From Mariaggregatimicrobium sp964498785 (GTDB taxonomy: Bacteria; Zhuqueibacterota; Zhuqueibacteria; Thermofontimicrobiales; Thiofontviventaceae), in assembly GCA_964498785.1 (NCBI GenBank), contig CAZCJL010000077.1, positions 1-31,186 of the forward strand: 31,186 nucleotides of DNA, in the 5' to 3' direction. Shown in pieces: positions 8,722-17,293 of the stretch. The notes below the pieces were generated by a model. The model did not search any database. It saw only the letters and a list, made by a program, of their open reading frames with translations, and was not told the DNA's origin. The translations under genes were made by a program, and so were the position numbers. Within the stretch, counting starts at the first letter, position 1. Each line of letters starts with the position of its first letter.

Positions 8722-9020
8722 TATACGACCTTTTCATAAATTTCATTCTTCTGTCTTATTGATTGTGTCTGATTATCTCGAATCCTGAGATCAATTTCAT
8801 TTTTAAGTGGATTTGTTGTTAACATTCGGTCCGGCAAATGTTTGTTTATAACTTCCAGAACGTGTTGAAGCTTTTTCCGGTCTTCCTGTTTTATTCGTCT
8901 GCGAGGTTCGATATCAATGATTTCAATTTCCTGACCTACTTTAGTTGGTTCATCATCATTTGAGCGATAATTATCATTGGATGTAGCGATTTGAGATTTT
9001 TTATGATTGTTGTTTTTCAC
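8721..9020 (-). CDS. Small charged protein coupled to the PilZ gene
   Basis: A 99-residue protein starting at GTG (9018-9020), with AGGAG eight bases upstream supporting that start. It is rich in Asn, Lys, Asp and Arg: a low-complexity N-terminus (KNNNHKKSQ...), then a basic patch EPRRRIKQEDRKK and an amphipathic segment LQHVLEVINKHL. No signal peptide, cysteines or membrane segment. The C-terminal layout (helix, then a short strand EIDLRIRD) is faintly like FlaG-type flagellar proteins, but I cannot support that name. Its stop overlaps the PilZ start, so a joint role in c-di-GMP-controlled behaviour is the best inference. Confidence 0.6.
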   Translation of the reverse strand: MKNNNHKKSQIATSNDNYRSNDDEPTKVGQEIEIIDIEPRRRIKQEDRKKLQHVLEVINKHLPDRMLTTNPLKNEIDLRIRDNQTQSIRQKNEIYEKVV

Positions 9021-9363
9021 GTTATCAACTCCTGTTATCTTGGAAATAAATGCTTTCGTAAGTTGAGTAAAAATTTAAGTCAAAGAAAAATCCAAAATGA
9101 GGATAATCTTTTTATATATATTGAATCGAAATTTTATTCTTAGGTGACAGGTTTAAAACACAAAATCTACTATAATATTCGGCAAAAATGTTAACATCCT
9201 AAAGGTTTTATAATAAAATATTCAGTATCATGAGTTTCATTTGCTCACTTTACTCAGTTTATGTGTATAAATGTGTGACTTGTATAAATTAATTCGAAAA
9301 ATAAATAATGAATGTGACTCTCATGCTTCTCCTTTCGTTCTAAATTAAATTAGGAGGTAAAAT
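9021..9363. other. AT-rich divergent intergenic region
   Basis: 343 bases separate the - strand PilZ unit and the + strand zinc-ribbon gene. I see no coding frame. Candidate -10 boxes on the + strand are TATAAT at 9171-9176 and TATAAA at 9266-9271 and 9283-9288, but none has a good -35 at 16-18 bases (the best, TTGCTC at 9241-9246, is 19 bases from TATAAA). The zinc-ribbon gene has a clear TTAGGAGG just before its ATG. Confidence 0.4.
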
Positions 9364-9879
9364 ATGGTTTCTACCTGTCCGCGTTGTAAAAATGACCATT
9401 TTGAACAGATCACAATTATGGGTATTACTGTTGACAAATGTTCACGCTGTAATGGTATTTGGATGGATGCGGGTGAATACGAAAAGATTATTGAATCCTC
9501 TCACCAGCGTACTGATATCATCCTGGACGATCTGCCACCGCTGGAGGGACTCAGGCTTGAATCGTATAAACCCATTCGGGTACTATGTCCGTCATGTAAA
9601 TTAATTCTCCTGGAGCCTGAATCAGTTCATTTTGAATTTATTCATCATTATATTGGAATTGATCGCTGCAAGCACTGTAATGGCGTTTGGCTTGATGAAT
9701 CAGAACTCACGCTGTTATTCAAATACTTGAAGGATGAAGACGTTGCACGGGATAGCTCAGCTCGGAAAGAACTGGAAACAATCGAAGTGGATGCAGAAAT
9801 GAAACAAATTTATCAAAATCAGAAACCAATAAACCGAAAGGCATTCTTCAGGACGTTGGTTGGTTTGCCGCCGGCATAA
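9364..9879 (+). CDS. Double TFIIB-type zinc-ribbon protein
   Basis: A 171-residue cytoplasmic protein with two copies of the short zinc ribbon known as zf-TFIIB. Copy one has C5/C8 (CPRC) and C26/C29 in CSRCNGIWMDAGEYEKI. Copy two has C75/C78 (CPSC) and C102/C105 in CKHCNGVWLDESELTLLF. The CxxCxGxWxDxxE ending is the hallmark of this family, whose exact roles are mostly unknown. The last 45 residues are charged with no recognised fold. The gene has TTAGGAGG about seven bases from the ATG and is followed by the strong hairpin at 9934-9964, so it appears to be a single-gene transcript. Confidence 0.85.
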   Translation: MVSTCPRCKNDHFEQITIMGITVDKCSRCNGIWMDAGEYEKIIESSHQRTDIILDDLPPLEGLRLESYKPIRVLCPSCKLILLEPESVHFEFIHHYIGIDRCKHCNGVWLDESELTLLFKYLKDEDVARDSSARKELETIEVDAEMKQIYQNQKPINRKAFFRTLVGLPPA

Positions 9880-9933
9880 TGGAAAAGGATGTTTCCACGA
9901 TCCAGGTATAAAGATTCTTTACAAAAAAAGATA

Positions 9934-9964
9934 GATTTCCGAAGTCCCGGAGACTTCGGAAATC
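9934..9964. terminator. Bidirectional intrinsic terminator
   Basis: A perfect 13-bp stem (9934-9946 with 9952-9964, arms GATTTCCGAAGTC and GACTTCGGAAATC) with a five-base loop. It is followed on the + strand by TTATTTTTCCC and on the - strand by TATCTTTTTTTG. It lies between the convergent ends of the zinc-ribbon gene and the large secreted protein gene and fits termination of both. Confidence 0.85.
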
Positions 9965-9990
9965 TTATTTTTCCCAAAAGATATAGCTTT

Positions 9991-12423
9991 TTAATCAATG
10001 GCAATCATCTTTCGAACTGCCTTGTATTCACCACATCGGAGCGAATATAAATAAACTCCGGATGGCAATCCACGGATGCTGAAATTTACCCGGTACTCTC
10101 CGGGAAGTTGATCTTCGTCCACCAGTATTGCAACTTCCTTTCCCAGCAAATCATACACCTTCAAAACGACCTGCCCTTTTTCTTTAATTCTGTAACTAAT
10201 CACAGTTTCCGGATTAAACGGATTGGGATAATTCTGTTTCAGAAAAAATGTTTTACTCTCATCTTCAGTTGCCGCAATCTTCGTTTGTTCAGCTAAAACC
10301 AGGTCACCAAGCGTGGCAGCGCATTCCCAAAATGCGCCCCAGGGCCACTGAAACGAATTTCCATATTTGAATGAGTTTGCCACAGAGGGGTCGGAAATCC
10401 AGATCGCGAAACCAATCACTGATCCGGGTGCTGATTTTATCGGACTGGCCTCCAGATCAAACGCCGCTTCGTACTGCACGCGTCCGCTCGCCATTGTAAC
10501 GCCATATTCAATACCCGGAGGATTATTTTGCGGCACATCGGCGCCAAGGGCATTTGGATATACTCCCCAAAATCCCGCAAAGGATAACGCAGAGTTTGTA
10601 ATGGTAATCATGCCTTCACTGCTCGGACCGGTGACATCCCACCTATCATCATTATTATTATCGAATAATATTCCAAGCATATTGCCGGGATTAAGCATGT
10701 GATCATTATAATCATCCACTGCAATATAAAGGTGATTTTCATTATTTTTAATAGAAATGTCCACAGGGAAATACGAATGCGGATTTATCGTGCGCATTCT
10801 CTGACCATCCTCCCATTCACCATCTTCAATCAGTCCATCGATTGTGGGAATTGTTGTCGCCCAGTTACTGTGGTAAAAATTAGCTCCTGCCCTCGGGGTG
10901 GCTTCATCCGGTATTGAAGACATGCTCAATTTGCTTCCCAGATTTGCCCGAACCGCGTAAAAGTATTGATGTCCGTTTTCAACATCCGTATCAATCCAGT
11001 CCCGCATTAAATGACCAAGCGGACCCCGATCACTCAGATTTATCGTTGCAACAGGTGTGAATCCCTCGGTAAGATTTGAACTGCGATCGATGATGTATTC
11101 CCGCACTTCTGAATTTCCGTACGGATGATCCCAGGTGACGGGAACCATGCCGTCATAGCCGGAGGCAGCGCAAACGTTTAGCGGCATATCGAATCCAACA
11201 GCAGTACCGTAGATATCCGGCTGGCCGTTTCTGTCATCTTCCCAAACAAAGACGAAATTCGCACGGTTATCCACAGCAACAGCAGGATGTGATTGATTTC
11301 CTTCGGCATCGCAAATAGTGATTTCGGGACCAGGTGAATTTCCATTGCTATCAAATGCTCTGGAGACGATCTTATATTCATCATCATCGAGCATCGCATC
11401 CCAGGCAACGACGAATAAATTTCCGGGAACCGTGTGCACATCGGAAAAATGGCATATTGTTTCAATTGCATTAACCCGAAAAATATCTGTTCGCGGCTCA
11501 CCGTTCCAGTCGTAAATTCTGCCCCAGACCGACCGTGGCGTGCCGTACTCCCATACAATCATGTAAGTGCCATTTTCGAGCAATGCCACGCGCGGCGAAT
11601 AAGCGCCGGATTCCTGCCCTGTATGCGTGCTCACTTCAACATTGCCACCGATCGCAGTTCCGGTGCTGTCATACCGCTGGAAATAAACATCAAACACACC
11701 ATAGTTGCGCCCATCCTGCCACACCACGACAAAATTTCCATTTTGATTCATCGCGATAGCCGGTGTTGTTTGCGCCATATCAGTATTTTCATTCACAGTA
11801 AAATACTCGCCAACTTTGTTACCGAACCAGTCAAAATACTGTCCATTGATCTCCCACGAGCCGGTGCGTGAATCCTGCCACACGACAACAAAATATCCCA
11901 AACCATCCATTGCGACAGCCGGATTTCTTTGACCCTCATTTGTTACATCATCATCAACACGGAAATTTGCGCCAATCGGGTTTCCGCTGCCATCGTATCG
12001 TTGCGCATAAATGTCAAAGCTCCCGTTGCGCATATCATCCCAGACAATGATAAATTGCCCTTCATTATCAATTGCCACATCCGGATACCAGTGCGTCCCC
12101 ATTCCTATATTTTCGTTGACCAGAAAATTTTCCTTTGAAGGAAAACCAAGATAGTTAAACCGTTGGGCATAAATAGCAGGATTACCATCTCTGTAATCAA
12201 TCCAGCAGGAAACGATATAACCATACTTGTTCATCGCCAGCGCCGGCATTTTCTGATCGCTTTCACCGGTATCATCGTTGATGCGCCTGGACGTGTCGCC
12301 TGCTGGTTTTAACTGTAAAAGTTCACGAGCAAACTGAGTTGGCTCACCTGCAACCGCTACTGTAAGGGATACAATTAAAAAGCTCGTGACTGCTAAAACA
12401 AAAAATCTCTCTTGAAATCTCAT
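9991..12423 (-). CDS. Secreted seven-blade propeller protein with CBM9-like domain and type IX sorting domain
   Basis: 810 residues. A signal peptide occupies about 1-26 (ending VAVAGEP). Seven repeats of the form PAVAMDxxGxFVVVWxDxRNGxxDIYxQRxD (about 58-430) form a propeller. A fibronectin III-like stretch (PLNVCAASGYDGMVPVTWDHPYG..., about 435-535) follows, then a domain opening TIDGLIEDGEWEDG that resembles family 9 carbohydrate-binding/DOMON-type modules (about 545-715). The last 85 residues (from FFLKQNYPNPFNPETVISY) are a classic type IX secretion C-terminal sorting domain ending VRKMIAID. So it is exported across the inner membrane by Sec and across the outer membrane by a type IX system, probably ending at the surface. 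AAAGGAGG precedes the ATG. A glycan-binding role is inferred; no catalytic residues are evident. Confidence 0.88.
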   Translation of the reverse strand: MRFQERFFVLAVTSFLIVSLTVAVAGEPTQFARELLQLKPAGDTSRRINDDTGESDQKMPALAMNKYGYIVSCWIDYRDGNPAIYAQRFNYLGFPSKENFLVNENIGMGTHWYPDVAIDNEGQFIIVWDDMRNGSFDIYAQRYDGSGNPIGANFRVDDDVTNEGQRNPAVAMDGLGYFVVVWQDSRTGSWEINGQYFDWFGNKVGEYFTVNENTDMAQTTPAIAMNQNGNFVVVWQDGRNYGVFDVYFQRYDSTGTAIGGNVEVSTHTGQESGAYSPRVALLENGTYMIVWEYGTPRSVWGRIYDWNGEPRTDIFRVNAIETICHFSDVHTVPGNLFVVAWDAMLDDDEYKIVSRAFDSNGNSPGPEITICDAEGNQSHPAVAVDNRANFVFVWEDDRNGQPDIYGTAVGFDMPLNVCAASGYDGMVPVTWDHPYGNSEVREYIIDRSSNLTEGFTPVATINLSDRGPLGHLMRDWIDTDVENGHQYFYAVRANLGSKLSMSSIPDEATPRAGANFYHSNWATTIPTIDGLIEDGEWEDGQRMRTINPHSYFPVDISIKNNENHLYIAVDDYNDHMLNPGNMLGILFDNNNDDRWDVTGPSSEGMITITNSALSFAGFWGVYPNALGADVPQNNPPGIEYGVTMASGRVQYEAAFDLEASPIKSAPGSVIGFAIWISDPSVANSFKYGNSFQWPWGAFWECAATLGDLVLAEQTKIAATEDESKTFFLKQNYPNPFNPETVISYRIKEKGQVVLKVYDLLGKEVAILVDEDQLPGEYRVNFSIRGLPSGVYLYSLRCGEYKAVRKMIAID

Positions 12424-12531
12424 GTAACCTCCTTTGCTTCAGATGAATTCCATTCCTTTTTATTTATGATATAATTTAATGATGACAAAATCAAGATATT
12501 TTTGAATTTTTAATATTTGGAAATATTTTTC

Positions 12532-12567
12532 TTGATTTTTACAGAATTGATTTATATATTCTGTAAA
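12532..12567 (+). promoter_or_regulatory. Promoter with overlapping palindromic operator
   Basis: TTGATT (12532-12537), a 17-base spacer and TATATT (12555-12560) form a sigma70-like promoter for the 1483-residue secreted protein gene starting at 12602. A perfect inverted repeat, TTTACAGAAT (12538-12547) and ATTCTGTAAA (12558-12567), covers the spacer and the -10. The arm centres are 20 bp apart (two helical turns), the geometry of a dimeric repressor site. The regulator is unknown. Confidence 0.55.
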
Positions 12568-12601
12568 TCATTCATGTAATTTAATAAATTATAAAAATTT
12601 T

Positions 12602-15600
12602 ATGCGATACATACAAATTTTATCGCTAACTATTTTTTGCCTTCTCAATAATGCATTATTTTCTCAAAATTTAATCTTCGAACGATTTACCCACCAAACA
12701 CTGAATCCTGATACCTGGAACATCATTTCCGGGAATCCGCTGGCATCACCTTCTTTTACAATTGATTCAGCACATCCCTATTCATTAAAACTCGCAGAAC
12801 AGGATGAAATTCATAGTCATCGGATTGAAAAGAATGTGAATCAGCGGATACTGGTATCGTTCTTTTATCGCACTCAAAATGCTGAAAGCGGCGATCGTCT
12901 CATCGTCCGGCTTCAGACAAACCTGTCTTCACAAACCAGGACGTTATATGCAGAAGAATCTACCACAACCTGGACTTTCTTTGAAGAGGTATTTCGCATT
13001 CATGGAAATTCTGCGCAATTGGAATTGAAAGCATCCTGTGATGAAGGTTACGAAGCGTTCTATATCGACAATATTAAACTTATGCCACCGGCAGATATTT
13101 CAGTGGCGTTTCACCCCGATCCGCCGGATATACATTTCTCCCACCGAGACACGAGCAGCGGCGAAATGTATATTACCAACAATGGCATGGATACGCTTTT
13201 CTACAATCTAAGTTTAAAAAAACAATCACAATCAGATTGCAAAATAGCTGTTTTTGGATACACGTCGAATTATTCCGATTTTGAATTAATTGTGAATATG
13301 ATAAGAGATGAAATCCCGGTATTTTTTATCGATGCAATCAATTTAAAAAGAACCTGGCTATCAGGTGAAGAATTATCTGAATATGATGCAGTTCTTTTTT
13401 ATCCGTCTTATTCACCCGCGCTGAGTGGGTCTCTGGGTGATATGCTTGCGGATTATGTCGACAGCGGCGGTTGCCTTGTGTTGACCGGTGCAGCACACGA
13501 AGAATACTGCATAAATGGTCGATTCGAGAGGGACAATTATTTTGCCATTGAGCCCATAAGGCTTGGTTACATCATTTATCCTGAATTTGAATTTTTTATG
13601 CAGCGTCTGCCGATTCCATCACATCCAATTATGCGCGAAGTGCCTTATTTAACTTTTTCAAAAGAAGTCGACTACAATGGCGGCAGTATTCATCCTGAGG
13701 CATTTTTAATTGCTCAATTGAATTCAAATTTCAATCTTTCCGCAATCAGATTTATTCGTGGTAACCCGCGTGTCGATATCTGTCTGAATCCCGAGAATTT
13801 CGATTCACCCGAATATATCACCCTGCTGGCCAATTCACTGAAATGGGTCGCACAACAGGAGACAGACAACGTATTATCACTCAGTAAATATTACGGAATT
13901 CTGGCGGAATCGGAAACAGATACTATCTTTCTCGATTTTGATAGCAGCGCAATGACATTGGATAGCCTGTATTCACATCGAATTCAAATTTATTCAAATA
14001 CCGGAAATTCGCCGGATACGCTGTTCAATATTACCGCGGTGTTTGAAAAAGCGGACTATGATTTTGATCTGTCAGAAATCTCCCCGGACAGCGCGGGCTA
14101 CCCCGGACGTTCCTTTTTTTACACGTGTTCCGTTAAAAATTGTGGCCGCCAATCCGACGGCTATTATTTATTTGCGGAGAATAATAAATGGCCGGTTGAT
14201 TTTTACGATCACCCGGATGGCAGCCGCATCAATCCAACTGAACAGCTTGCGGCAGGCGATTCGCTGCAATTCTCAGTGAAAATTGATATTCCGGCAGAAG
14301 CATTATATTACGAAACAGATTCGCTGACAGTCATTGTGCAATCGATCCATGATCCCGTGCTGGTCGATACACTCGAATACGTCACCGGCGTAATCATGCC
14401 GCCAGATGCGTTTCCGTGGCAGGAAAATTTTTCGAAACCATCCCTCGATAGCTTAAAGTGGCGCGTTGTTTCCGGCAACGTTCTCATTTCTGATGAAAAA
14501 TTCCATTCGTCACCGTATAGTCTGGTTCTGCAATCGGGCGATGAAATTGTCACAACCAGCATTTATTTACATGATAGCAAGAGAGTTCAAATTGAATATT
14601 ATGTACAATATTCGGAAAATTCTTCATCTCAGTTAAAACTCAGTTATTTTAACGGAACAGAATGGATTGTATATCGCGAATTATCTGGTAATCCGTCGTT
14701 TTCAGCACATTTTTATTCCCGGGATAACGATATTTACCAATCTACAAAAAACGATTCCATTCAATTTAAATTTCAGGTGGAAAGCACAGACAGCGCGGAT
14801 ACATCCGCGTGGTATATTGATGACATCCACATTTATGAACCAGGGTTGATCGCGGTGACGACTATTCCCGAGAATTTCAATTTTGACCTGATGCAGGGAG
14901 ATACGGTGTCTGCAACAATTCAGTTGACAAATACTGGCGGCGCGGAAGCGTATTATTCTTTGGTTTTTTATGACCTGTATTTCTCAGAAACACGCCTAAC
15001 TGTTTCCGCAACAGATGATATTCAAAAAGCAGTCGCCGCAATGAAGCAGCGCCGCGAAACGCAGGCACAGGATCAGCTTTTAAAATCGAATCTCAATGAT
15101 AGCGAAGTAATTCAATTTGCATCTGCTGCGGAGCCAGCAACGTCCTTCAATGTTGCAATTTTAGGATGCGAGTATGTGGCAGATGTTTACGAGAAAATCA
15201 TTTCCACGGAAAAGTTCGCTTCCGTAACCATGATCAATGCCCGCGTCTTTTTGCCGACATTAAATGAATTGGCTGCCTTTGATGCGTTATTCGTTTACAG
15301 TGGCGAGCATTTCGGATTTTACCGTCCAGATTCCCTTAGCGCTTTGTTAGCAGATTTCGTGGATATGGGAAAGGGCGTGGTAATCGCCGGGGCTGTCTTT
15401 GCGGAAAGCGGAAATCGCATGATTGGCGGGCGGTTTCGAGAACAGAATTATTATGCAATCGAACCGGGACGTTATGAATTTAGCCCGGTTCATTATGATT
15501 CGCTGGATGTTACTGACACATCTCATCCGATCACGCACCCGATCGGGTCATTCCGCGGGAATTTCACCATTAGAAATGCCGGCAGTGTAACAAACTCCGG

Positions 15601-17053
15601 CACGACGATTATTGCACGATGGGAGGAAACGCAACGTCCGCTTATCGTAACACGATTCGTTAACAATACGCCACGCGTGGATCTGTCATTTCTCCCCTAT
15701 TCCTCAGATGCCGATCCGGAAAGTGGCTGGCTTTCCGAGAGCGACGGCGCGATGTTGATGGCAAATGCCATCTCCTGGACCGCAAGTGCTGGCGATATCA
15801 CAAGATTAGTTACTCTATCCAAATATCAGGGAACCATTTTGCCGCAGCAGACAGAGGATATTAAAGTATCCATTCAGACAGATCGTGCTACTCTTGATAA
15901 AAATTATCAAGGTATTATTGCAATCAGGCAGGAGAATGCAGGTGGTATTCCAATAAAATTGAATTTACAGATAAATTCAAGAGATTACTACTTCAGCCTC
16001 ATGCATAATTCACTCCGAAAAAGAGTGGTTCCCGGACAGCACGTCAATTATCGGTTTTCGATTCATAACAACGGGTCGTTGACAGATAGCTATCGGCTGC
16101 AATTTGTCTCGCCCAAATGGCAGATGTCATTTAAAGACGCGGCATTGAAAAATTCGATTCATGAGCTTTTCGAAGTACCGCCGAATAATGTGGTTTCATT
16201 TTTTGTGCAGCATGAGGCGCCGGCGAGTGAATTTCTCAATCAGCAGGATGAATTGCGCATTAAAATAACATCTATGAGCGACAACAGCATCACCCGGGAA
16301 TTGAAAATCGTGACTTCCACCGAATGGATGGACACGTTCGACTCAGGTCAGCTTGATACTACGAAATGGAAAATTATTCATGGGGAACCGCGTATTTATG
16401 AATCAACAAATGATATTAGATATCTTCGGCTGCCGGGTAACTCTGCCATTGAAACCAAACCGCTGAATTTTTCATTTTATAAAGAAAGGGAAATATACGT
16501 TAAATTTCTCGTGAGTAACACATCGGTCCCAGAAAGTGTGGATTTAAGCATTACCGCAAATAATGGCCTCTACTGGACAGAATTAATGCAATTAGAGGGA
16601 GAGAACACTGCGTACAGAACATGGACTACGGATAGCTGCCTCGTCCCTGTTGAATTTTTAACAGATTCATTTAAAGTCAGATTTGAAACAGGTTTATATC
16701 ATGGATATTGGCATTTCGACATGATCGAATTTATTGATGTTACTTCAAAACGCGAGAAGTTCGCGGATTCATCACTCACTAGCAACAAATACTCATATCA
16801 TCTGACACCAAATTTTCCGAATCCGTTCAATCCGGTCACCCGGATTCATTACACGATTCCCGAGGCAGGACATGTGCGCATTTCGATATTCAATTTATTG
16901 GGACAGAACGTTATCACCCTCGTGGACGAGGTTCAGCAGCCGGGACATCATTTTGCAACATGGGACGGATCAAACTTCGCAGCAGGACTGTATTTTTACC
17001 GCATCGAAATTAATCAATTCGTAAAAACACGCAAGATGATTTTGATGAAATGA
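12602..17053 (+). CDS. Giant type IX-secreted protein with duplicated glutamine-amidotransferase-like domains
   Basis: 1483 residues with signal peptide 1-22 (ending ALFSQ). Domain order: jelly-roll/MAM-like module (about 24-160), Ig-like segment, glutamine-amidotransferase/ThuA-like Rossmann domain (about 213-425, with CKIAVFGYTSNYSDF, YDAVLFYPSY and LADYVDSGGCLVLTG), then BACON- and NEW3-like beta modules. The whole series repeats: jelly-roll (about 606-752), Ig-like, a second amidotransferase-like domain (about 848-1060, FNVAILGCEYVADVYEKI, LLADFVDMGKGVVIAGAVF), and beta modules. A third jelly-roll (about 1243-1380) and a sorting domain (from LTPNFPNPFNPVTRIHY, about 1400-1483, ending RKMILMK) close the protein. 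I see no Cys-His-Glu triad, so the Rossmann domains may be binding modules. No Shine-Dalgarno precedes the ATG (AT-only leader), unlike most neighbours. Extracellular; substrate unknown. Confidence 0.85.
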   Translation: MRYIQILSLTIFCLLNNALFSQNLIFERFTHQTLNPDTWNIISGNPLASPSFTIDSAHPYSLKLAEQDEIHSHRIEKNVNQRILVSFFYRTQNAESGDRLIVRLQTNLSSQTRTLYAEESTTTWTFFEEVFRIHGNSAQLELKASCDEGYEAFYIDNIKLMPPADISVAFHPDPPDIHFSHRDTSSGEMYITNNGMDTLFYNLSLKKQSQSDCKIAVFGYTSNYSDFELIVNMIRDEIPVFFIDAINLKRTWLSGEELSEYDAVLFYPSYSPALSGSLGDMLADYVDSGGCLVLTGAAHEEYCINGRFERDNYFAIEPIRLGYIIYPEFEFFMQRLPIPSHPIMREVPYLTFSKEVDYNGGSIHPEAFLIAQLNSNFNLSAIRFIRGNPRVDICLNPENFDSPEYITLLANSLKWVAQQETDNVLSLSKYYGILAESETDTIFLDFDSSAMTLDSLYSHRIQIYSNTGNSPDTLFNITAVFEKADYDFDLSEISPDSAGYPGRSFFYTCSVKNCGRQSDGYYLFAENNKWPVDFYDHPDGSRINPTEQLAAGDSLQFSVKIDIPAEALYYETDSLTVIVQSIHDPVLVDTLEYVTGVIMPPDAFPWQENFSKPSLDSLKWRVVSGNVLISDEKFHSSPYSLVLQSGDEIVTTSIYLHDSKRVQIEYYVQYSENSSSQLKLSYFNGTEWIVYRELSGNPSFSAHFYSRDNDIYQSTKNDSIQFKFQVESTDSADTSAWYIDDIHIYEPGLIAVTTIPENFNFDLMQGDTVSATIQLTNTGGAEAYYSLVFYDLYFSETRLTVSATDDIQKAVAAMKQRRETQAQDQLLKSNLNDSEVIQFASAAEPATSFNVAILGCEYVADVYEKIISTEKFASVTMINARVFLPTLNELAAFDALFVYSGEHFGFYRPDSLSALLADFVDMGKGVVIAGAVFAESGNRMIGGRFREQNYYAIEPGRYEFSPVHYDSLDVTDTSHPITHPIGSFRGNFTIRNAGSVTNSGTTIIARWEETQRPLIVTRFVNNTPRVDLSFLPYSSDADPESGWLSESDGAMLMANAISWTASAGDITRLVTLSKYQGTILPQQTEDIKVSIQTDRATLDKNYQGIIAIRQENAGGIPIKLNLQINSRDYYFSLMHNSLRKRVVPGQHVNYRFSIHNNGSLTDSYRLQFVSPKWQMSFKDAALKNSIHELFEVPPNNVVSFFVQHEAPASEFLNQQDELRIKITSMSDNSITRELKIVTSTEWMDTFDSGQLDTTKWKIIHGEPRIYESTNDIRYLRLPGNSAIETKPLNFSFYKEREIYVKFLVSNTSVPESVDLSITANNGLYWTELMQLEGENTAYRTWTTDSCLVPVEFLTDSFKVRFETGLYHGYWHFDMIEFIDVTSKREKFADSSLTSNKYSYHLTPNFPNPFNPVTRIHYTIPEAGHVRISIFNLLGQNVITLVDEVQQPGHHFATWDGSNFAAGLYFYRIEINQFVKTRKMILMK

Positions 17054-17197
17054 CTTTTATAAATTGCAATTTTCAAAGAAATGAATACGAAACAATATGG
17101 AATAATAGATTCACCATTTACAGGTTAAATATAAGCTAAATTTCTAAAACGAATCGGCTAAATTTGCTGTTACGTATTTATTTTTTATAATTAAAGC

Positions 17198-17262
17198 AAA
17201 ACCGCAGATTTCACAGATGACACAGATTTTGTATCTGCGAAATCTGCGTCATCTGTGGTTTT
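17198..17262. repeat. 30+30 imperfect inverted repeat of CAGAT units
   Basis: The left arm (17198-17227) and right arm (17233-17262) read AAAACC followed by three CAGAT units spaced nine bases apart, so the element is both an inverted repeat and a phased short direct repeat. It sits between the convergent ends of the giant secreted protein and the ATPase gene, ends in GGTTTTATAG, and could serve as a terminator. The wording matches the 'ATCTGCG...ATCTGTGG' dispersed repeats common in environmental bacterial genomes. Confidence 0.7.
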
Positions 17263-17293
17263 ATAGCAGCATAGTAATTTTTATTTTAGAATT

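Noticed and set aside
11434..11871. + strand 145-residue frame
   Set aside because: Antisense to the propeller repeats of the secreted protein; His/Cys-rich composition is a by-product of the complement.
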